The notes under the pieces were generated by a model. It worked only from the letters and a program-made list of their open reading frames with translations. It was not told where the DNA came from and did no database searches. 64,000 nucleotides of DNA from Legionella sp. PC997. Lineage in GTDB: Bacteria > Pseudomonadota > Gammaproteobacteria > Legionellales > Legionellaceae. Made by a program: the position numbers and the translations under genes. The stretch spans positions 62,001-126,000 of the forward strand of contig NZ_CP059576.1 in NCBI RefSeq assembly GCF_014109825.1. Reading direction: 5' to 3'. Shown here one piece after another: positions 18,509-28,367 of this stretch (its first letter is position 1; every line of letters starts with the position of its first letter).

Positions 18509-19861
18509 ATGGAGATGGCTTTGTTTCATCGTCAGCGTCAGCGTAAAGGTTCTTTATCTTCACAAGGTAAATCTTTAAAAGATTTAACACGTATTGTTAA
18601 TGCAAATCTTCTTTTATCGGAGGATAGGAGACAGATTTTATTAAAAAAAATACGCATGTTATCTGCTTTGGAAACGGCACGATATGATAGCTTATGTGCC
18701 ATCCTCATTGATAACATTGTTCACTATTGCCAAAATTTACCCGAGACAGCGAACAGTTATTATTCGCAACAAGGTGGCTTAGTGGATCATGCACTGAACC
18801 GTACGGAAGCGGCGTTGAGCCTTTTTCAAGAGTTTATGATACAGGATCAGCCAGAATTATTATCCGAAGAGCAAAAGCTTTGGCAATATGCTCTTTTTTC
18901 AGCTGCACTTCTTCAAGGCATAGGCAAGTTATTTGTTGATTACCGCGTTAGTTTCTATGACACAAATGGCCAATTTTTAAAAGAATGGAATCCCTTACTT
19001 GAAAGCATGACCACTACGGGAATTTATTATTTTTATGAATTTGAAAAAGAGCCTGAAATTGAATTTCGGCGTCGTCTGAATCTATTATTGGCAAGAACAA
19101 TTATGCCAGGAAGTGGTTTTGCCTGGATCGCTTCTAATTCTGAAGTTCTGGCAGTATGGCTGGCTTTATTAAATGAGGACGAACGCTCTGCTGGTACCCT
19201 GGGGGCTATATTGATTCGAGCGGAAGCCATTGCGATTCAGCGTTATTTACTTGAATTTATGACGCGAGGTATTGCGGCTGCTTATGGAAGCGGGCGCTAT
19301 CGTGCGGGTACGTTTTCTGGTGGCCAGCCAGAAACTTTATTAGAGAAAGAACAGGCTCTAGGCATGGAGTTTATTCAATGGATGATTAAGTCCTTAGACT
19401 CAGGTCGGATTATGATTAATAAAGCTCCATTATTTATGGTTCCTGGAGGTTTGTTGATGTGTGCGGAAATGTTTCAACTATTCGTACGCGAACATCCGGA
19501 ATATAAAAATTGGCAGGCGGCTCAAAATGGATTTTTATCTTTGAGCCTGCATAATCGAGCCGCTGATGGGGGTGTATTAAGCCGATTTGATATTAAAGGT
19601 AAAATGGAGAGTGGCGTTGTATTTTCTAAGTATGCGCTCGCTCTGCCTGAATCCGTAAAAGTGGTTAATCCGATTACAGGAAAAGTAGAATCCATGTCCG
19701 CAACCGAATTGATCCATAAAGCACAATTTAGCAGTCAGCTCACCCAGCAACAAAATATTGGATTGGCCAATTCCTTGCAAAAATTGGATGCCACTGGAAA
19801 ATGGCATGCGATTGAAAACGAAGGGAGTGCATTAAGGCCAGGAGCAAAAAACGGTGCCTGA
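18509..19861 (+). CDS. orphan TraI/MobH N-terminal (HD-like) domain protein
   Basis: 450 residues without a signal or membrane segment. Residues about 85-140 ([21 protein letters not shown] ... [10 protein letters not shown]) resemble the TraI_2/MobH relaxase N-terminal domain, itself an HD-phosphohydrolase variant (P-G-G-L-x-x-H, then H-D-x-G-K). Here the second motif reads Q-G-I-G-K, so the His-Asp metal pair is lost. The C-terminal part ([20 protein letters not shown]; then [14 protein letters not shown]) resembles the winged-helix half of such proteins. There are no conjugation genes around; it sits between rsmA and apaH and overlaps apaH by 8 bp. Function unknown; probably a domesticated chromosomal protein. 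Confidence 0.6.
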   Translation: MEMALFHRQRQRKGSLSSQGKSLKDLTRIVNANLLLSEDRRQILLKKIRMLSALETARYDSLCAILIDNIVHYCQNLPETANSYYSQQGGLVDHALNRTEAALSLFQEFMIQDQPELLSEEQKLWQYALFSAALLQGIGKLFVDYRVSFYDTNGQFLKEWNPLLESMTTTGIYYFYEFEKEPEIEFRRRLNLLLARTIMPGSGFAWIASNSEVLAVWLALLNEDERSAGTLGAILIRAEAIAIQRYLLEFMTRGIAAAYGSGRYRAGTFSGGQPETLLEKEQALGMEFIQWMIKSLDSGRIMINKAPLFMVPGGLLMCAEMFQLFVREHPEYKNWQAAQNGFLSLSLHNRAADGGVLSRFDIKGKMESGVVFSKYALALPESVKVVNPITGKVESMSATELIHKAQFSSQLTQQQNIGLANSLQKLDATGKWHAIENEGSALRPGAKNGA

Positions 19862-20669
19862 TTATGCAATTGGTGATGTGCAGGGTTGTTATGAGCCATT
19901 ACAGCGACTTTTAGAATTAATCGATTTTGATGATAAAACCGATCGGTTATGGTTCGTTGGTGACTTGGTGAATCGTGGGCCTGATTCTTTATCGGTTTTA
20001 CGTTTCGTTAATTCCTTACCGATTACGCCAATAGTGACTTTAGGTAATCATGATTTACATTTGTTAGCTACATTATTTAGTGATAAGCCTTGGAAGGGTC
20101 ATGATGATACCTTGCACGAAGTATTACATGCTGAGGATGGAGAAGTTCTAGGCCATTGGTTGAGGAAGCAGTCCATTTTGTATTACTCACCAGAGTTTAA
20201 TGTGGTGATGTGTCATGCTGGAATTTGTCCTGTATGGGATTTGTCACAAGCTATACAACTGGCCCAAGAGCTAGAAGATGTACTTGCGGGGGATGGGTAC
20301 CGCGATTTTTTATCGCTTTTATATGGTAATAAGCCGGATATGTGGTCTGATGATTTAAAAGGGATAGACAGACTGCGGGTGATAACTAACTATTATACCC
20401 GGATGCGTTTTTGTGATGCGCAAGGAAAACTCGAGTTGAGTTATAAAGGAACTATTGCTCAAGCGCCCGTAAATCTTTATCCTTGGTATGAAGTGCCTCA
20501 TCGTAAAGAAATTGATGTGGATATTGTTTTTGGGCATTGGGCTGCTTTAATGGGGAAATGTCCTCATCCTAAAATTCATGCAATAGATACTGGATGTCTG
20601 TGGGGTGGCCAATTAACTGCATTGCGTTTGCAGGATATGCAACGATTTGCAGTGTGGAACAAAAAATGA
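19854..20669 (+). CDS. apaH: symmetrical diadenosine tetraphosphatase
   Basis: Hydrolyses Ap4A to two ADP, and also decaps Np4-capped RNA in enterobacteria. Metallophosphatase motifs are in order: [22 protein letters not shown] and, later, HAGICPVW and VFGHWAAL. 271 residues. The GTG start at 19854 lies inside the end of the preceding gene and follows GGAG at good spacing. Its stop overlaps the start of the TolC-like gene (ATGA), so nucleotide-alarmone turnover and an efflux operon share one message, an uncommon pairing. Confidence 0.94.
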   Translation: MPDYAIGDVQGCYEPLQRLLELIDFDDKTDRLWFVGDLVNRGPDSLSVLRFVNSLPITPIVTLGNHDLHLLATLFSDKPWKGHDDTLHEVLHAEDGEVLGHWLRKQSILYYSPEFNVVMCHAGICPVWDLSQAIQLAQELEDVLAGDGYRDFLSLLYGNKPDMWSDDLKGIDRLRVITNYYTRMRFCDAQGKLELSYKGTIAQAPVNLYPWYEVPHRKEIDVDIVFGHWAALMGKCPHPKIHAIDTGCLWGGQLTALRLQDMQRFAVWNKK

Positions 20670-22396
20670 TGTTATTAAAAAAATTGCGTTTCATAAATTT
20701 ATCCCATAGGTCATGGCATGTTTTTGAGCGCCTAAAAAATATTCCATGCTACGTCCCGCGATTTTTCCGCAGCATTCAGGAATCTCTCCACCTCATTAAG
20801 ACCCACCAACCCGTCGCCTACGTCGTAGGACATAGGCTAAGTAGAATATTAACCTTCTTCTCTATGGGTTGCCTGTTTGCGACTAGTGTTTGGTCGCTCC
20901 CTGTGGAGGATTCACACGTTAAACAAGCAGAAGAACGGCTCCAAAAAGCGATTAAAAATCCTGAGTTTATGTTACATAACTGGATAGAACTGCCCACCTC
21001 TCCTGCATCACGAAATAAAAGCCTCCATCACTTGAGTTTAAGAGAAGCAATTTTGTTGGCTTTACGATATAACCCTAATATTCAAAATGCTGAATTGGAT
21101 CGAATTGTTCAACGCTACCAATTACGTTTGGCCCATAATCAATTTGAATTGCAATACGCTTTGGGTGCTTCTGGAGTTATTCAAAGAAGTAGGTTTAATG
21201 GCGTGGGTAGTGATACCACCCGAACGCTCCTCGCTAGCCCTGAGTTTAATTTGAAAACAAAGCTAGGGACCGAAGCTAATTTATCAATTAATAATAACGT
21301 CAATGAAAATAACAATTATAATCCGGTGTTGAATTTTTCTTTGACTCAACCTTTGTTACGCGGTTTCGGAAAGGCAGTAAATGAAGCGGCACTTTTAGAT
21401 GCTAAAGACAACGAATGGCTCAACAAATTGAATTTGCAGCAATCGGTTGCGGATCAAGTTACCCAAGTTATTGTGGCCTATCGTATGCTTATTTTAAGTG
21501 GTAATAATTTACAAAATCAGCGCTTGCAGTTAAAAGAAGCCAAAAAATCGTATGAAATTAATGAGAAAAAAATAAAGGCAGGACAATTAGAGCCTACGGG
21601 TAACATTCAGCAATCATACCAAATTGAATCCTTAAGTTTGATGGTGGAGCAGGCGGAAAACGATTTTGAAAACTCCTCTCAAGATCTGCTGCAGACTATT
21701 GGCTTGGATCCAGAAATGCATATATCCGTTCCTAGTGACGTTGCCTTAGATAAGCTTGCAGTCCCTAATTTACAGCAGTCTATTGAGCAAGCGTTGAATC
21801 ATAATACGGTTTATTTAGCACAAAAAATGACCTTACGCGCAGATGAACGCGCTTATAAAGTAGCGAAGAATCAACAATTATGGCAGTTGGATTTGTCAGG
21901 AAATATACAAAGTGGGGTTGTAAATGATGTGACGGGTATGAATGGGGGATTTAATGGAATTTATAATGGAAATAACATTACCGAGGCAGCCCGGGTTACC
22001 TTAACCGTTCCTTTGCATGACATCAGCCGTCGCAGTCAATTAATCAATGCTAAAGTGCGCTTGGAAAAAGACCGGTTAAATTTACTTGCAACCAAACGAG
22101 CATTAATAACGAATGTAACCAATACCATTAATAATATAAGAAGTTTGGCAAAACGTTATCAATTAGCTCTCAAGCAAGTAAAGTTAGCGGAGCAATCTTA
22201 TGAATTGGAGAAGAAAAAACAACAAGCAGGTATATCCAGTGCCCTGGATGTAAACAACACTCAAAATCAGCTAATTCAGGCTCAATCTGGATTAATCAAT
22301 GCAAAAATTGCATATCTAAATCAGATATCAAGCCTGCAAAGAATCTTGGGAACAACCCTGAATCATTGGCAAATTAAATTAAGGTATGGTGGATGA
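20666..22396 (+). CDS. TolC-family outer-membrane efflux protein
   Basis: 576 residues from ATG 20666, which overlaps the apaH stop; a second ATG follows directly. The export signal ([20 protein letters not shown]) lies about 60 residues in, an unusually long N-terminal lead, so a later unusual start cannot be excluded. The mature part has two outer-membrane factor repeats: [39 protein letters not shown], then a second half with [14 protein letters not shown] ([12 protein letters not shown]) and [22 protein letters not shown]. This is the trimeric exit duct. It is co-transcribed with the adaptor and MacB-like genes that follow, making a self-contained tripartite pump. Confidence 0.88.
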   Translation: MMLLKKLRFINLSHRSWHVFERLKNIPCYVPRFFRSIQESLHLIKTHQPVAYVVGHRLSRILTFFSMGCLFATSVWSLPVEDSHVKQAEERLQKAIKNPEFMLHNWIELPTSPASRNKSLHHLSLREAILLALRYNPNIQNAELDRIVQRYQLRLAHNQFELQYALGASGVIQRSRFNGVGSDTTRTLLASPEFNLKTKLGTEANLSINNNVNENNNYNPVLNFSLTQPLLRGFGKAVNEAALLDAKDNEWLNKLNLQQSVADQVTQVIVAYRMLILSGNNLQNQRLQLKEAKKSYEINEKKIKAGQLEPTGNIQQSYQIESLSLMVEQAENDFENSSQDLLQTIGLDPEMHISVPSDVALDKLAVPNLQQSIEQALNHNTVYLAQKMTLRADERAYKVAKNQQLWQLDLSGNIQSGVVNDVTGMNGGFNGIYNGNNITEAARVTLTVPLHDISRRSQLINAKVRLEKDRLNLLATKRALITNVTNTINNIRSLAKRYQLALKQVKLAEQSYELEKKKQQAGISSALDVNNTQNQLIQAQSGLINAKIAYLNQISSLQRILGTTLNHWQIKLRYGG

Positions 22397-23541
22397 ATAG
22401 GTATTTAAACACATCAAAAGTCATCTTTTTATTATTAATCGGGTTGCTGGTGTCTTCATGTGGGCATCATAAAGAGCAAAAAAAAGTTGCATTACATCAG
22501 TATAAAGTTGAAGAACAAACTTTGCATAAGACTTTGCATTTTACCGGAACAGTGCAGCCGTTACATGAAAATACTATAGCCAGTCCCATGGAAGCGGTAG
22601 TAGAAACAATGAATTTCCATTATGGACAATTAATAAAAAAAGGCGATGTAATTTTAACTCTAAACTCCACCGAGTTGCAGAGGCAGTTTAATGACACTTT
22701 AACGGAATACCTAAAAGCCAAAGACAGCTATACCATAGCGAAGGCCAAATTCGTGGGGACCCAGGATTTATGGGATGCGGGTTTATTGTCCAAAAATAAT
22801 TACATGAGCGAGAAATCCAATGTGGACACAGGGCGAGTTACCTTGATGCAATCTACTCGTAAGCTGACAGAAATGTTGGAAAAGCTTGATGAAAATAACC
22901 CCAGAAATTTATCGGCATTAAGTTTGGCGGATTTTGATAAAATTAAAAAAATTTTAGCCTCTAATCATAATGTGATTCGTTTAAAATCCCCGCGAGATGG
23001 GGTTCTACTCTACCCACCTAAAGCGGGTGAAGATAAAAGCGTACGTGCTACAGTAGGCTCGACTGTTAAGTCGGGACAGGTCATTGGGTTGATCGGTGAT
23101 TTATCGGGTATCAGTATTGAAATCGATGTTCCAGAAATTGATATCACCCAAATCCATGCAGGTATGGATGCTTTAGTGAGCGGTGTAGCTTTTGGTAAAT
23201 ACCAATTAAAAGGACAATTGGTTGCAGTAAATGCCCAAGCCTCCAATAATAATGGATTACCCTTTTTTACCGCGGTGGTTGAGGTGAAGAAGTTACCTCC
23301 TGAAGCACAGAAATGGATCAAGGTGGGTATGAGTGCCTCCATCGAATTAAGTGTGGATAATGGCAAACAGCTCATCATTCCGATTGCTGCAATAAAGCGT
23401 GAAAAAGGACAAAGCGTTGTTAGTTTACAAACAAAGCCAGGCGCTCTTGAAAAACGCGTTATTACCACAGGAGCAGCACAGGCAGACACAGTAGTTGTTG
23501 AGAGTGGTTTAAAAGCGGGTGATGTGGTGGTTTATGAGTGA
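22393..23541 (+). CDS. periplasmic adaptor (MacA/HlyD-like) lipoprotein
   Basis: Membrane fusion protein of 382 residues. The signal ends in a lipobox (LLVSSC, Cys at about residue 23). A first lipoyl half follows (TVQPLHENTIASPMEAVVE, with FHYGQLIKKGDVILTL), then a helical hairpin of about 100 residues, the second lipoyl half (RLKSPRDGVLLYPPKAGE, VKSGQVIGLIGD) and a beta-barrel/membrane-proximal domain (IPIAAIKREKGQSVV). It overlaps the TolC-like gene by 4 bp and the ATPase by 8 bp. It should link the TolC-like duct to the MacB-like transporter in the inner membrane. Confidence 0.88.
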   Translation: MNRYLNTSKVIFLLLIGLLVSSCGHHKEQKKVALHQYKVEEQTLHKTLHFTGTVQPLHENTIASPMEAVVETMNFHYGQLIKKGDVILTLNSTELQRQFNDTLTEYLKAKDSYTIAKAKFVGTQDLWDAGLLSKNNYMSEKSNVDTGRVTLMQSTRKLTEMLEKLDENNPRNLSALSLADFDKIKKILASNHNVIRLKSPRDGVLLYPPKAGEDKSVRATVGSTVKSGQVIGLIGDLSGISIEIDVPEIDITQIHAGMDALVSGVAFGKYQLKGQLVAVNAQASNNNGLPFFTAVVEVKKLPPEAQKWIKVGMSASIELSVDNGKQLIIPIAAIKREKGQSVVSLQTKPGALEKRVITTGAAQADTVVVESGLKAGDVVVYE

Positions 23542-24295
23542 GGACACAGGTATTCTTGAGCGACCCTTAAGTTCCACGAGGACATCCCGTCGTGGTCCTG
23601 AGAAAAAAACTCAACAACCGCTTATGAAACTTACGGATATTGTCAAGACTTATCATCTCGAAGGAATCAGCACCACTATATTAAAAGAAGTATCGCTGAC
23701 GGTTTATGAGGGAGATTTACTTGCTATTGTAGGAGCTTCGGGTTCAGGTAAATCTACTTTGATGAATATTCTAGGACTCCTGGATAAAGCAGACAAAGGG
23801 ACTTATCTATTGAAAAATCGTAATGTTGCTGCGTTGACTGACGATGAAGCAGCAGAATTACGTAATCAAAACATTGGTTTTGTTTTTCAACAATTCAATT
23901 TATTACCAAGATTTACTGCCATGCAAAATGTAGCCTTGCCATTGATTTATCGCGGTGTCGGGACTGTTGAAATTAAGGATAGGGTACTTGCCGCCCTGGA
24001 ACGAGTAGGAATGCGTCAATATGCACAGCACCGACCCACACAATTATCCGGAGGACAACAACAACGGGTTGCAATTGCTCGTGCATTAGTAACTGAGCCG
24101 CAAGTAATTTTGGCAGATGAACCAACAGGTGCACTCGATTCACGTACCGGTAATGAAGTAATGAATTTATTTTTGAGTTTGCACGCACAAGGACGTAGCA
24201 TCATTATGATTACTCATGATGAACAGATCGCTGCATTGTGTCAGCGCAAAATCACTTTGGTGGATGGAATGGTGATGGCGGAGACTGGTACATGA
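23534..24295 (+). CDS. ABC transporter ATP-binding protein, MacB/LolD type
   Basis: 253 residues from ATG 23534, inside the end of the adaptor gene. Walker A is GASGSGKST, the Q-loop [10 protein letters not shown], the signature LSGGQQQR, Walker [14 protein letters not shown] with the family-typical D-E-P-T-G-A-L-D, and the H-switch ITHDE. An unusual 35-residue polar leader ([23 protein letters not shown]) precedes the nucleotide-binding domain. The permease is a separate gene, so MacB is split here. The substrate could be a peptide, lipid, macrolide or siderophore; the sequence does not say. Confidence 0.9.
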   Translation: MSEDTGILERPLSSTRTSRRGPEKKTQQPLMKLTDIVKTYHLEGISTTILKEVSLTVYEGDLLAIVGASGSGKSTLMNILGLLDKADKGTYLLKNRNVAALTDDEAAELRNQNIGFVFQQFNLLPRFTAMQNVALPLIYRGVGTVEIKDRVLAALERVGMRQYAQHRPTQLSGGQQQRVAIARALVTEPQVILADEPTGALDSRTGNEVMNLFLSLHAQGRSIIMITHDEQIAALCQRKITLVDGMVMAETGT

Positions 24296-25485
24296 AATTT
24301 TCCGGACATTGTCAACAAGCTTTAGTAAATTTGACTGCCGCCAAGTTGCGTTCTTTTTTGGCCGTTTTAGGTATTTTAGTAGGGACTGCTGCGGTTGTGG
24401 CTTTAATAAGTTGTGGGCAATTGGCGACCGAAAAAGCATTAGCTCAATTTAAGTCTTTAGGTACAGACTTATTAGCGATTGCGGTTTATCCAAAAACGAG
24501 TGACAAATCTTCGGGAAGTATGGAATCAGTCAGTGCAGCGCAATGGGAACAAATGGCCGAGCGTATTCCTTATATTATTGATATGGCTCCCTATAGCACT
24601 GCATATCAACCCCTGAGTTTTCAAGGAAAAATGATGCAAGGAGCGGTCATCGGGGCCAATGAACATTTGCCCAAAATTGTTCATATTAAATTAGCTGCGG
24701 GCCATTTTGTTTCTTTTGTTGAATCTTATGAACATTATTGCGTCATTGGTGCGGGTTTGGCACGCCAAATCAAAGAGATTAGCTTTGATGATCCCATTGG
24801 GAAGCAATTACGTATAGGACAATCTTTATATACAATCATTGGTGTCGCTAAACCTTGGAAGGAAAATGGGTTTTTCAATGAAGACATCAACCAGGCGGCA
24901 ATAGTTCCCTTGGGGGGTATTGCCCTCATTAGCAAAGAGGCTAAAGTAAATAATGTGGTCTTGGAATTGAAACCCGATAGTCCTATCGATGAGGTGGTTG
25001 AGGAAATAAAACAAACGATTGGTTCAATTGCTCCTAAATTGAGTGTATTTTCACGTAGCGCCAAACAAATTATTGCCAGCATGGAAAATCAGGGGCAAAT
25101 TTTTACCTTGTTACTGGCGGTGATCGGAGGAATTTCGCTTTTGGTGGGTGGAATTGGGGTAATGAACGTCATGTTAGTTTCTGTGAGTGAACGGCGGAAA
25201 GAAATTGGTATTCGTAAAGCGGTCGGAGCTAAAAATAGTGAAATTCAAGCCTTATTTTTAGTCGAATCGGTGATGCTTTCTCTATTAGGAGGGATACTAG
25301 GGGTTATTTTAGGATTAATTTGTACCCGTATTTTGGCCTATTTCAGTGATTGGAATTTTTCAATCTATCTTTTGCCTCCTGCGGCAGGCTTTTTGGTATC
25401 AGCAGCTACTGGAATTTTCTTTGGTTTTTATCCTGCACGCCGTGCAGCAAAGTTGGAGCCTGTAGTTTCTTTACGTAGTGAGTAA
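24292..25485 (+). CDS. MacB-type ABC transporter permease
   Basis: 397 residues from ATG 24292, overlapping the ATPase stop by 4 bp (ATGA). An N-terminal membrane helix (RSFLAVLGILVGTAAVVALIS) is followed by a periplasmic MacB-PCD-like domain of about 200 residues. Three C-terminal helices follow, with the mechanotransmission-type segment RRKEIGIRKAVGAKNSEIQ (FtsX family) and a final YPARRAAKLEPVVSLR. This topology marks mechanotransmissive ABC pumps that drive periplasmic substrates through TolC. It is the last gene of the apaH-led operon. Confidence 0.9.
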   Translation: MKFSGHCQQALVNLTAAKLRSFLAVLGILVGTAAVVALISCGQLATEKALAQFKSLGTDLLAIAVYPKTSDKSSGSMESVSAAQWEQMAERIPYIIDMAPYSTAYQPLSFQGKMMQGAVIGANEHLPKIVHIKLAAGHFVSFVESYEHYCVIGAGLARQIKEISFDDPIGKQLRIGQSLYTIIGVAKPWKENGFFNEDINQAAIVPLGGIALISKEAKVNNVVLELKPDSPIDEVVEEIKQTIGSIAPKLSVFSRSAKQIIASMENQGQIFTLLLAVIGGISLLVGGIGVMNVMLVSVSERRKEIGIRKAVGAKNSEIQALFLVESVMLSLLGGILGVILGLICTRILAYFSDWNFSIYLLPPAAGFLVSAATGIFFGFYPARRAAKLEPVVSLRSE

Positions 25486-25698
25486 AACAAGTTAACGTTC
25501 CTAAGGTTCGAGCATATCTACACGATGGAGCTTCTACCCTTTCCAGCGAAGCGAACCTGAAATTCGCCGCACCTAAAACCCAGAACCCCGCTTTGCTGCC
25601 CTAGGCCTATGTTAGATTTCCAGAATTTAGTCTCTATTGCACTGAATTTATAAGTACTTTATGATGAAAAAATTCTTTTTATCTAAACGGACTTATCT
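25486..25698. other. gap after the efflux operon, no gene seen
   Basis: Holds no convincing ORF, RNA gene or clear intrinsic terminator. The 3' part (TATAAGTACTTTATGATG) is AT-rich and probably contains the promoter of the dihaem cytochrome gene. Confidence 0.35.
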
Positions 25699-27108
25699 AT
25701 GTTAAAAAAATCTTTAGGGGTGATGGCTCTAACAGTAAGCATGGTTTCTTTTGCTTTTGCTGAGACCCCCAAACCACAACCTACTCCTGCGAATACAACA
25801 GTTCCTTCAAGTTATTTACCCGTAGTGATTCATGAGACGTTTCAAAGCGTTTTGCAACGCATGAGTAGTGAAAAGCAAGCCATTAATGACCGACAACAAG
25901 AGCTGCTAAAACAGCGTTATGATTTGAGTAATAATCCTTCTCAAACGGCAAAAATGTCCAATGGGAAACCCATCCAAGAAGGGGTTCGCGTGAAACTCCC
26001 TGCAGGCGTGACCTGGGAACAATTAGCTAAAATGAGTCCAGATGATGTGAAGAAACAAAACCTTTTTCCACAAGGTTTCTTACCCTTACCTCATCCCAAT
26101 CATCCAGAAGGGGGAATGTTATTTCCTAAATTTGCGATTAATGAAATTAAAAAACAAGAAGACCGTGATTTAACTCGGTTTGACTTGGATTTTGATATTC
26201 CAGATCATTTTTTACCTCCTTTTCCTGCTCCTATTTTTTTAACTACCCGACCTGATCTTGGGGATGTTTCTCAAGGTAAATTAGTCACTATTGAGAATTA
26301 TTTCGAATTGTTCAATGGTTTATTAAACCCCAAACAGTTAGAAGGGTTACGCCTATTAGTTACCCCATTCCCGCAACAACAATTTAACCAAACCGAAGAC
26401 CGACGGACTGTTAAACCGAGCCGGGGGGTCTCTTGTTTTGATTGTCATGCGAACGGCCATACGAATAAAGCAACGCATTTGGTCGGTGATATAAGACCGC
26501 AAGAATTTCGTCATCGCATCAATACTCCAACCTTACGGGGTTTAAATATTCAAAGATTATTTGGATCTCAACGTGCGCTAAAAACAGTGGAGGACTTCAC
26601 TGAATTTGAACAAAGAGCAGCTTATTTCGATGGGGATCCTGTTATTGCAACTAAAAAGGGTGTTAACATTCTGGAACGTGGTAGCCAAGTTCATTTCATG
26701 GCCGAATTCCAAGAAATTTTGGATTTTCCACCCGCACCTAAATTGACTTGGGAAGGAAAGCTTGATCCTGCCAAAGCAAGTCCAGCAGAGTTACGTGGGC
26801 AAGAAGTGTTTTTTGGCAAAGGAAAATGCTCAAGTTGTCATACTCCTCCTTATTATACTGACAATACCATGCATAATTTACAGACCGAGCGATTCTACCA
26901 ACCACAAATGATTAACGGCATGAAAGCAGTGGGTGATGGACCTATAAAAACATTTCCTTTAAGAGGAATAAAAGATTCTCCACCCTATTTGCATGACGGT
27001 CGTTTGTTAACGTTGGCAGATACCGTAGAGTTCTTTAACCTGGTCTTGCAATTACAGTTAACACAACAAGAAAAGGCGGATTTAACAGCATTTATGGAAG
27101 CCCTTTAA
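25699..27108 (+). CDS. dihaem cytochrome c peroxidase/MauG-family protein
   Basis: 469 residues, exported (signal MLKKSLGVMALTVSMVSFAFA). Two c-type haem sites are visible: CFDCH (about residue 250) and CSSCH (about 376), with NTPTLRGLNIQRLFG and FPLRGIKDSPPYLHDGRLLT placing the second domain in the di-haem peroxidase superfamily. At about 450 residues it is longer than classical CcpA (about 330), with an extra N-terminal region of about 200 residues of unknown fold. It may reduce H2O2 or oxidise a partner protein in the periplasm. It is monocistronic as far as can be seen. Confidence 0.82.
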   Translation: MLKKSLGVMALTVSMVSFAFAETPKPQPTPANTTVPSSYLPVVIHETFQSVLQRMSSEKQAINDRQQELLKQRYDLSNNPSQTAKMSNGKPIQEGVRVKLPAGVTWEQLAKMSPDDVKKQNLFPQGFLPLPHPNHPEGGMLFPKFAINEIKKQEDRDLTRFDLDFDIPDHFLPPFPAPIFLTTRPDLGDVSQGKLVTIENYFELFNGLLNPKQLEGLRLLVTPFPQQQFNQTEDRRTVKPSRGVSCFDCHANGHTNKATHLVGDIRPQEFRHRINTPTLRGLNIQRLFGSQRALKTVEDFTEFEQRAAYFDGDPVIATKKGVNILERGSQVHFMAEFQEILDFPPAPKLTWEGKLDPAKASPAELRGQEVFFGKGKCSSCHTPPYYTDNTMHNLQTERFYQPQMINGMKAVGDGPIKTFPLRGIKDSPPYLHDGRLLTLADTVEFFNLVLQLQLTQQEKADLTAFMEAL

Positions 27109-27179
27109 TACTCACTGTATAATCCTTTTACGTTGGTGTCCCGGACATAGGTCCAGTACACCAACGTGATTCGCTTTTT

Positions 27180-27258
27180 TGTCGTACCGCGAAGGTTTTC
27201 TAATCAGTCACCATGCTGGTGCAAGAATTAGATCCCTGTTCGCGGGGATGGCAGTAAT
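27180..27258. repeat. REP-like degenerate palindromes in the peroxidase-mltB gap
   Basis: GTCGTACCGCGAAGGTTTTC (27181-27200) and AGATCCCTGTTCGCGGGGATGGC (about 27229-27251) are degraded versions of the palindromic family seen at 11201 and 13855. They lie in a 289-bp gap that otherwise holds only the mltB promoter side. Confidence 0.45.
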
Positions 27259-27397
27259 TTTTAAGCCAATGGCAGTGGCGCTTTGAGATAGATAAAAGCT
27301 CGAGGTTTGCGGTTTAACCAGGCTGTATGTTTTTATGAGAAAGGGTCTATCTTAATATCGAGATGGCAATCAAGTAACAAAATCAGGGGGAAAGGCT

Positions 27398-28366
27398 ATG
27401 AAAAAATGGGGACTTGCGATAATCGCATACGTTCTGGTACATCATGTTGCCTTCGCACAACAGAATTGGAATGAGTGGGTCGCTGGAGTTAGAGCAGAAG
27501 CTTTGCAACAGGGGATTTCATCAGAAACGTTTGATGAGGCGTTTGCGGGTATCCATGAGCCAAGCCGTCAAATTAAAGGATTTTTACGTTCTCAACCAGA
27601 ACATCGCCTTACGTTCATCAAATATCGTAACACGCGCGTTGATAGTTACAGAATTGCCATAGGACGTAAAGAATTCAAGAAGAATCAAGAAGTCTTGGAG
27701 GCTGTGGCCAAAAAATACGGGGTAAATCCTTGTTTCATTGTTTCATTTTGGGGAATGGAAACCAGTTATGGTACTTACATGGGTAATTTCCCTGTAGTGA
27801 AAGCTTTAGCCACTTTAGCATATGACTCCAATCGCAAAGATTTTTTCCGTAAAGAATTATTTATTGCTTTGCATATCTTGGATGAAGGACATGTCAGTTT
27901 AGCCGATTTCAAAGGTGAGTGGGCTGGTGCTTCAGGCCAACCCCAATTTTTACCTTCAAGCTGGGTGAAATATGCGGTTGATTATGATGGTGATGGACGA
28001 AAGGATATCTGGAGAAGTAAGCCTGATGTCTTTGCTTCAATTGCAAATTACATGAAGCAAAATGGATGGCAATCAGGGGAGCCTTGGGCTATCCAAGTCA
28101 AATTACCCCATAAATTCGATATGGCTATGGCAGGAAAAACCATTGTGAAGCCTGTGAGTGAATGGAGTGCGCTGGGTGTACGTACCGAAAATGGCGAGCC
28201 ATTGCCTTATCAGAACCTGCAAGGCAGTATAGTACAGCCATTGGGCGGCCCCACCTTCTTAACCTTCCCCAACTATAAGATGATTTTACACTATAATAAT
28301 TCAATATATTATGCGGGAGCTATAGGTTATTTAGCCGATAAAATTTGCCAAGGGCAACAAAGGTAG
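27398..28366 (+). CDS. mltB: lytic murein transglycosylase B
   Basis: Cleaves peptidoglycan glycan strands with 1,6-anhydro ends. 322 residues with a cleavable signal (WGLAIIAYVLVHHVAFAQ) and no lipobox, so likely soluble periplasmic rather than lipid-anchored as in E. coli. The catalytic Glu is in FWGMETSYG; GEWAGASGQPQFLPSSW and DYDGDGRKDIW (EF-hand-like Ca site) are family signatures. A strong GGGGGAAAGG precedes the ATG. The msrBA gene begins directly after the stop, so the two probably form one operon acting on the envelope and oxidative damage. Confidence 0.9.
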   Translation: MKKWGLAIIAYVLVHHVAFAQQNWNEWVAGVRAEALQQGISSETFDEAFAGIHEPSRQIKGFLRSQPEHRLTFIKYRNTRVDSYRIAIGRKEFKKNQEVLEAVAKKYGVNPCFIVSFWGMETSYGTYMGNFPVVKALATLAYDSNRKDFFRKELFIALHILDEGHVSLADFKGEWAGASGQPQFLPSSWVKYAVDYDGDGRKDIWRSKPDVFASIANYMKQNGWQSGEPWAIQVKLPHKFDMAMAGKTIVKPVSEWSALGVRTENGEPLPYQNLQGSIVQPLGGPTFLTFPNYKMILHYNNSIYYAGAIGYLADKICQGQQR

Positions 28367-28367
28367 C

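Noticed and set aside
23010..23489. 159-residue minus-strand ORF
   Set aside because: Antisense to the adaptor protein coding region; no domain, no start context.
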